Source: JAFGBN01 sp964394145 (GTDB lineage Bacteria; Chloroflexota; Dehalococcoidia; GIF9; AB-539-J10). From it: a stretch of DNA of 10,806 nucleotides. Positions 6,740 to 10,806 of the stretch are shown piece after piece; position 1 is the stretch's first letter; every line of letters starts with the position of its first letter. Below the pieces are notes generated by a model, which did not search any database, was not told where the DNA came from, and saw only the letters and a program-made list of their open reading frames with translations. The translations under genes and the position numbers were made by a program. Location of the stretch: assembly GCA_964394145.1 (NCBI GenBank), contig CAYMVL010000018.1, forward strand, positions 1 to 10,806, in the 5' to 3' direction.

Positions 6740-7493
6740 GATAAGCCTCTTTTACACGTTCATTTTGCTGGATCTCTTCCGGTTTGCCTTCAGCGATGAT
6801 CCTGCCCTGCTCTAGAACAGTTATTCTGTCTGAAATAGACATGACTACGTCCATGTCGTGTTCTATAACGACAACAGATTGCTCGTCGGTAAGTTTCCTT
6901 ATAAGTTCTGTCATCCGGTGCGTTTCGCCGTACGACATGCCTGCGGTAGGCTCATCGAGGAAGAGGATGACTGGCTTACCGCTTAGCCCTAAGGCAATCT
7001 CCAGCACTCTTATTTGCCCGTAGGCGAGGTTCTTGGCCACAGAATCGGCACTATCAGCCAAACCCACGCGCTCCAGTAACTCCCACGTTTCTTCAGTAAC
7101 CGTCTTGAGACTCTCTCTGGTGGAAAATAACTTGAGCGAGCCCCCGCGGTAATTTTGCTTGGCAAGCCGGATATTTTCGTATACGGTTAGTCCTAGGAAA
7201 ACGCTCGAGATTTGAAATGTCCTGGCTATACCCTTCCTGATCATTTTGTGCGGTGGGAAACGGGTGACGTCCTCACCCTTAAATATGACCTTGCCTGATG
7301 TGGGAGGATAAAGCCCAGTAATGACATTTACAAGCGTTGTCTTACCGGCCCCATTTGGCCCGATTAACGAAACGAGCTCATTTTCACGAACGGTGAAGTC
7401 TACTTTATTAACGGCCCCGACACCTCCGAAAAAACGGGACAGGCCCTGGGTATAGAATAGTCTCGAAGATGAGTCGTCAGCTAACTTGTTCAT
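6723..7493 (-). CDS. livG: LivG-type ABC transporter ATP-binding protein
   Basis: A 256-residue ATPase. Walker A is GPNGAGKT (45-52), Q-loop RTFQ (91-94), Walker B VILFLDE (175-181) and H-loop His212 (VIEHDMDVV). The LivG-type C-terminal tail is present, with GRIIAEGKPEEI at 230-241. The ABC signature is LAYGQ (156-160), where LivG proteins usually have LSYGQ; the usual serine is replaced by alanine. The start is ATG 7493 with AAGGA at 7497-7501. The start overlaps by 4 bases (ATGA) with the stop of a small ORF upstream, and the 3' end overlaps livF by 17 bases. It acts at the inner face of the membrane with LivF on the LivH/LivM pore. Confidence 0.93.
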   Translation of the reverse strand: MNKLADDSSSRLFYTQGLSRFFGGVGAVNKVDFTVRENELVSLIGPNGAGKTTLVNVITGLYPPTSGKVIFKGEDVTRFPPHKMIRKGIARTFQISSVFLGLTVYENIRLAKQNYRGGSLKLFSTRESLKTVTEETWELLERVGLADSADSVAKNLAYGQIRVLEIALGLSGKPVILFLDEPTAGMSYGETHRMTELIRKLTDEQSVVVIEHDMDVVMSISDRITVLEQGRIIAEGKPEEIQQNERVKEAYLGTGE

Positions 7494-7600
7494 ATTTCCT
7501 TAACTGCTCCAGTATAAATCTGCCCTGGCCTTTGAGTATAGGCCAGTAAGATGTAGTTGTCAATCTGACTGAAGAATGCGTCATCCATTACCTCATCCAT
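7490..7600 (-). CDS. Unrecognised 36-residue small ORF between livM and livG
   Basis: Reading the minus strand, an ATG at 7600 overlaps the livM stop (8-base overlap). The frame stays open for 36 codons and its TGA (7492-7490) overlaps the livG ATG by 4 bases (ATGA). The peptide begins MDEVMDDAFFSQIDNYILLA and ends YTQRPGQIYTGAVKEI. It is acidic at the N-terminus, has a short hydrophobic stretch (NYILLAY), and has no signal peptide or full membrane helix. GAAGAGG (7611-7617) lies 10 bases upstream of the start. A second in-frame ATG is at 7588. The tight joins at both ends are what a translated gene in a coupled operon looks like. A leader that carries ribosomes across the livM-livG gap is also possible. 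I recognise no family. Confidence 0.5.
   Translation of the reverse strand: MDEVMDDAFFSQIDNYILLAYTQRPGQIYTGAVKEI
7525..7546 (-). repeat. 7-bp hairpin in the livM-livG gap
   Basis: CTGGCCT (7525-7531) pairs with AGGCCAG (7540-7546) around an 8-base loop, inside the small ORF region and about 30 bases before the livG ribosome binding site. Translation of the small ORF would melt it. It may tune livG expression, or it may have no role. Confidence 0.3.
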
Positions 7601-8603
7601 TATTTGTTGACCTCTTCAGGCGTTTCCGTATGGCATCTACTATGGTAACGGCAACGCCCTTGGGCAGGAACAGTACCAGCAAAATCACTATGACGCCAAC
7701 GAAAAACTTCCAGTACATCGTGATGGTACTAACATAATCCGCAAGAAATATGTATATACCAGCACCGACTATAGGACCCCATAACGAATGCAGGCCGCCA
7801 AGCAACAGCATCATGAGGACCGCAGCACCCTCGAAGATGCCCATGCTGGGCGGTGCTATGTTGCCCTTATAGAGCATGAAAAGGGTACCGCTCAGGCCAG
7901 CGAATATACACGCCACCAGCCAGCCGAACAGTTTAAATTTCGCTGTATTATACCCGATGAAGGTGGCACGTGGCTCATTCTGACTTATGCCTTCAAGCAC
8001 TGCTCCGAAGGGAGAGCGGACGATCCGCCTCATAATAACAAAGCCAATTACTAGAAAGACGAGGGCCAGAAAATACATAGGTATTGGGTCTCCTGTATTT
8101 CCCGCACTAAGCCCCCCTATGGCTATATTGGGAAGAGGGACGCCCATCAAGCCATTATCTCCACCTGTAACTTCATCCCATTTCCACACTATCGTATATA
8201 ACATCATTCCAAAAGCTATGGTTAGCAATGCGAAGGGAAGACCACCTGTTCGCACCTGAATCAGGCCAATGACAAGGGCAATAACAGCCGTGGCAATAAC
8301 TCCGACAAGCATTGCGCCCCAGAGGGATTGCGTGACATGTTTGAGAAATAGGCCTGTAGCATAAGCTCCTACGCCCATATAAGCATTATGCATAAAGGAA
8401 AGAAGGCCAGTGTATCCCAAGAGCACATCCAGGCTCATGGCCAGCAAAGCAAATATGAAGATCTCTGTGGCTAGCCTGATATAAAATTTGCTGGCCCCCA
8501 GAAACGGAAACATAATTGCAACTACAGCGATTATTATTAGGCCGGCAAATGTTCCCGGGTGTGTCTTGACCCAAACCGGTAATGTCGATATACGCTTATT
8601 CAT
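7593..8603 (-). CDS. livM: LivM-type ABC transporter permease
   Basis: A 336-residue, very hydrophobic inner-membrane protein with roughly eight to ten membrane segments; the first is at about residues 19-36. Family marks are DVLLGYTGLLSFMHNAYMGV (59-78), TGGDNGLMGVP (146-156), the cytoplasmic EAA-like coupling loop SPFGAVLEGISQNEPRATFI (197-216), and LLLGGLHSLWGPIVGAG (266-282). The C-terminal tail is basic (RKRLKRS). The start is ATG 8603 with AAGGA at 8608-8612. The gene overlaps livH by 8 bases and a small ORF by 8 bases at its other end. With LivH it forms the translocation pore for the solute delivered by the binding protein. Confidence 0.93.
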   Translation of the reverse strand: MNKRISTLPVWVKTHPGTFAGLIIIAVVAIMFPFLGASKFYIRLATEIFIFALLAMSLDVLLGYTGLLSFMHNAYMGVGAYATGLFLKHVTQSLWGAMLVGVIATAVIALVIGLIQVRTGGLPFALLTIAFGMMLYTIVWKWDEVTGGDNGLMGVPLPNIAIGGLSAGNTGDPIPMYFLALVFLVIGFVIMRRIVRSPFGAVLEGISQNEPRATFIGYNTAKFKLFGWLVACIFAGLSGTLFMLYKGNIAPPSMGIFEGAAVLMMLLLGGLHSLWGPIVGAGIYIFLADYVSTITMYWKFFVGVIVILLVLFLPKGVAVTIVDAIRKRLKRSTNNG

Positions 8604-9468
8604 ATCTTCCTTCTCTTAGGAGGCCACGAGGTACGATAGCTAGCACAACGGCCATCACTATATAGATGGTAATCATAGCAAGGTCTGGCATGAAAAATTC
8701 AGTTAATGCCTGAACGAAACCTATTAGTACGGCGGCGTAGATGGAGCCTCTTATGCTGCCCAAACCACCAACCACGATTACCACAAACGCCACGACCACC
8801 ATATGATCTCCCATCTCTGGCAATAAAACGTACATTGGGCTTGCTATTGCACCAGCCAGTCCTGCTAGTGCGAAACCAAGCATAAGCGTGACTACTTGAA
8901 TAGTTCGAATGTTTATCCCTAGACATGAAACCATTTCGGGAATATTGCTAGCCGCTCGGATTGCTCTGCCCATTTTGGTGCGGGATAGAAAATACCAAAC
9001 CGCCAGCAACAGCACTACGGCTAGGCCAATGACGACAAGCCTGTTACCGGGATACATCATTTCGCCCATCGGAATGGTTCGGGTCATCCAGTCTGGAAGC
9101 GAATAGAAACGGTTCTCTGCCCCGAAAAAGTATTTTATGGCTCCTTCAAACACAAACCATAAGCCAAAAGTCAGGATAAGAGTGTAGGCTAAAGGTCTGC
9201 CCCTGATAGGGGCTATCAGAGGACGCTCTATAACTAGAGCCAGGACAGCCATAGCAACAGCCGTGCCAACCAGGGCTACAAAGTAGTTTGCACCTGCCAT
9301 CATAAGAGCAAGTCCGATGTATGCTCCTACGGTGTAGAGGGCGCCGTGGGCCATGTTGATAATCCGATTGAGAGCAAAGATGATATTAAGGCCTAGGGCT
9401 AGAAGAAGGTAAACTGCTGTCAGTACCACAGCGTTCGTGATTACTACTAGAACAAGACCGCTTTCCAT
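8596..9468 (-). CDS. livH: LivH-type ABC transporter permease
   Basis: A 290-residue inner-membrane permease. The conserved N-terminal block GLNIIFALNRIINMAHGALY (26-45) is typical of LivH. The cytoplasmic coupling loop TKMGRAIRAASNIPEMVSCL lies at 164-183. The late block VVGGLGSIRGSIYAA (232-246) is also family-typical. About eight membrane segments are visible. The start is ATG 9468; the upstream AGAAAGATAAAG is only a weak ribosome binding site, unlike the rest of the operon. It follows livK after a 122-base gap that contains a strong hairpin, so it may be made at a lower level than the binding protein. Its stop overlaps the livM start by 8 bases. Confidence 0.93.
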   Translation of the reverse strand: MESGLVLVVITNAVVLTAVYLLLALGLNIIFALNRIINMAHGALYTVGAYIGLALMMAGANYFVALVGTAVAMAVLALVIERPLIAPIRGRPLAYTLILTFGLWFVFEGAIKYFFGAENRFYSLPDWMTRTIPMGEMMYPGNRLVVIGLAVVLLLAVWYFLSRTKMGRAIRAASNIPEMVSCLGINIRTIQVVTLMLGFALAGLAGAIASPMYVLLPEMGDHMVVVAFVVIVVGGLGSIRGSIYAAVLIGFVQALTEFFMPDLAMITIYIVMAVVLAIVPRGLLREGRYE

Positions 9469-9495
9469 GCTTTATCTTTCTGCCTTACAAGAGCT

Positions 9496-9538
9496 TGCCA
9501 GATTCAATAAAGGTATTAAGCCTTTATTGAATCTGGCA
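9496..9538 (-). terminator. Perfect 18-bp hairpin between livK and livH
   Basis: TGCCAGATTCAATAAAGG (9496-9513) and its exact reverse complement (9521-9538) flank a 7-base loop, TATTAAG. It starts 53 bases after the livK stop on the transcribed strand. No T-run follows on the minus strand, so it is more likely an mRNA 3'-end stabiliser or partial terminator than a full stop. In many binding-protein transporters (for example malE-malF) such a structure keeps binding-protein mRNA in excess over permease mRNA. The rest of 9469-9590 shows no gene. Confidence 0.7.
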
Positions 9539-9590
9539 TTCTATCTTATCTACGCAACAACAAGGCGGTAAGCCAATTCAACGGGTTCTA

Positions 9591-10806
9591 CTATCCGAGG
9601 GGTTCTACTTTTTCGTAAGGCACTACCTGAAGTTTCCCGCTAACTAGCTCTATATCTCCTCTCTGTATTTCGTCCCAGCTGAATCTGTAAATGGGGTCCA
9701 GTACCATCTTGCAGCCGTATGGATTGGATGGGGCCGCCTTAACCTCAAAGAGGAAGGCGTCATTGACCATGCAGTTGTCAAGGGCAGAAATGCGGACCCA
9801 ACCGTAACCGCTCTCAGTGCTGACGCCCTTCAAACATGCAGAAATCAGGTCAGGGTCGGTGCTTCCTGCATTCTGAATGGCCCTGTACAGGTTCATGGCT
9901 CCAATATAGGAGTGATAGGCTGCATCTGTCGGGATCATATCGTACTTGTCGAAAAACCTCATTTCCCATTCGTCGGAGATGTCATTGTTCACACCCCAGG
10001 ACCAATCGGCGACAGCGTACAACCCAAGACATTTGTCACCGCACGCCTCCAACGATACCTCTCCAGGCAGGGCGCCGCCCATGATGGGGTCACTACAACC
10101 CATGTCACGTGCCTGTTTGGTGAATGGAGCTTGCACTGTGGTGATCAGGGGGCTAAAGATAGCGGTTGCATCTGTGGCCATATAAGCAGTGATGAATGAA
10201 GACCAGTCTGTAGTTGATGTGGGTGCTGTAGCATAGGTAAAACCCTCATGCTCTTTTCCGCCAGAAGCTTGCACAATTGCAATATCATTCGCCCTGGCAA
10301 GGTCTATGAATCTCTCGGCCTCATCCCAACCCCAGGCATAATCATGGGCTATAATGTAGAATTTCTGATTCCTCAAATCCGGGTCGGCTAGAATTGCCAT
10401 AGCCGTACCTCTGACCGTCTGGTCATTGGCCAGCTGACCACTTCTGAAGACGTAGTCATGCGCGTCGTAGAACTCTGTAGTCATTACGTGGGTAGTTACG
10501 AAAGGAACGCCAAGCCTCTCGATATTCTCCATAATGCCAAGACCCACGCCGCTGGAGAAACCACCAATAAGGGCGACTGCCCCGTCTTTAAATACCAGCT
10601 TTTCAGCCTTAGCTAGGGCCGTCGCTGGCTGAATTGCAGTGTCCTCTTTAATAACTTTTATAGGATGCCCCAAAAGACCTCCCCAGTCCTCGCCAGCCAT
10701 CTCCTGTCCATTGGCCATCTCTATGCCACTTTGAGCGGCCATTCCAGTTAACGGTGTAATGCTGCCGATAACAATCGGGTCACTTTCAGTAACTGGGTAA
10801 AGGGGA
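9591..10806 (-). CDS. livK: LivK/LivJ-type periplasmic solute-binding protein, N-terminus beyond the window
   Basis: The frame is open to the window edge, so the start codon and the export signal lie outside; 404 residues are visible. The visible part begins with the family's first strand, ESDPIVIGSITPLTGMAAQS, at about 10788-10729. This shows that the in-frame ATG at 10742 is internal. Further type-I periplasmic-binding-fold marks are ALIGGFSSG, GVPFVTTH, FYIIAHDYAWGWDEAE and YHSYIGAMNLYRAI. It should bind the solute outside the membrane and hand it to LivHM. Six cysteines are visible, including a C-x3-C pair (EACGDKCLG), so disulfides are possible. The ligand is not deducible: relatives bind branched-chain amino acids, amides, urea or aromatic acids. 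It is the first visible gene of the minus-strand operon. Confidence 0.9.
   Translation of the reverse strand, partial: PLYPVTESDPIVIGSITPLTGMAAQSGIEMANGQEMAGEDWGGLLGHPIKVIKEDTAIQPATALAKAEKLVFKDGAVALIGGFSSGVGLGIMENIERLGVPFVTTHVMTTEFYDAHDYVFRSGQLANDQTVRGTAMAILADPDLRNQKFYIIAHDYAWGWDEAERFIDLARANDIAIVQASGGKEHEGFTYATAPTSTTDWSSFITAYMATDATAIFSPLITTVQAPFTKQARDMGCSDPIMGGALPGEVSLEACGDKCLGLYAVADWSWGVNNDISDEWEMRFFDKYDMIPTDAAYHSYIGAMNLYRAIQNAGSTDPDLISACLKGVSTESGYGWVRISALDNCMVNDAFLFEVKAAPSNPYGCKMVLDPIYRFSWDEIQRGDIELVSGKLQVVPYEKVEPLG

Noticed and set aside
10740..10742. ATG at 10742 as the start of livK
   Set aside because: The upstream frame encodes the conserved first strand DPIVIGSITPLTG of the binding fold, so the ATG is internal and the true start is off the window.
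1..10806. tRNA, rRNA, CRISPR array, insertion sequence
   Set aside because: No cloverleaf, repeat-spacer pattern, transposase or terminal inverted repeats were seen on either strand.

Overview
The window looks like bacterial DNA of moderate GC content, probably from an anaerobe that moves methyl groups with corrinoid (B12) proteins. The evidence is a tightly packed plus-strand cluster of corrinoid-dependent methyltransferase genes (1-5741), strong AAGGAGG-type ribosome binding sites, and a complete LivKHMGF-type ABC importer on the minus strand. The mix of MtrH-like, MtaA/UroD-like and corrinoid-activase genes with Liv transporters is common in uncultured anaerobic Chloroflexota (Dehalococcoidia), Desulfobacterota and acetogenic or syntrophic Firmicutes. 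I cannot fix the phylum from the sequence.

Plus strand, 2-5741, apparently one operon. It holds: the last 54 residues of a corrinoid-binding protein; a very large (1151 aa) reductive activator of corrinoid proteins; an MtrH-family methyltransferase; and an MtaA/UroD-family methyltransferase with the HxC...C zinc motif. The expected logic is as follows. A methyl group is loaded on the Co(I) corrinoid protein and passed on, most likely to a folate or pterin by the MtrH-like enzyme. The activator re-reduces corrinoid that has been accidentally oxidised to Co(II), using ATP and low-potential electrons.

The stand-out feature is the activator. It is a RACo-type protein ([2Fe-2S] domain plus DUF4445/ASKHA ATPase) whose ATPase domain is split in the middle by a whole GltD-like NAD(P)H:FAD/iron-sulfur oxidoreductase of about 485 residues. 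The reading frame is intact throughout. The residues on each side of the insert are near-duplicates (KARDVGFKI and EARNIGINI). This suggests a one-polypeptide NAD(P)H-driven corrinoid activase, in which the electron-input module normally supplied by another protein is built into the ATPase.

Convergent gap, 5742-6007 (266 bases). It has no credible gene and contains two inverted repeats, one near the end of each operon.

Minus strand, 10806-6008, a branched-chain amino-acid/amide-type ABC importer in transcription order: livK (N-terminus beyond the window), a perfect 18-bp hairpin, livH, livM, an unrecognised 36-codon small ORF overlapping both neighbours, livG, and livF (TTG start). Its substrate cannot be told from sequence. 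Its position tail-to-tail with the methyltransferase operon makes uptake of a methylated substrate possible but unproven.
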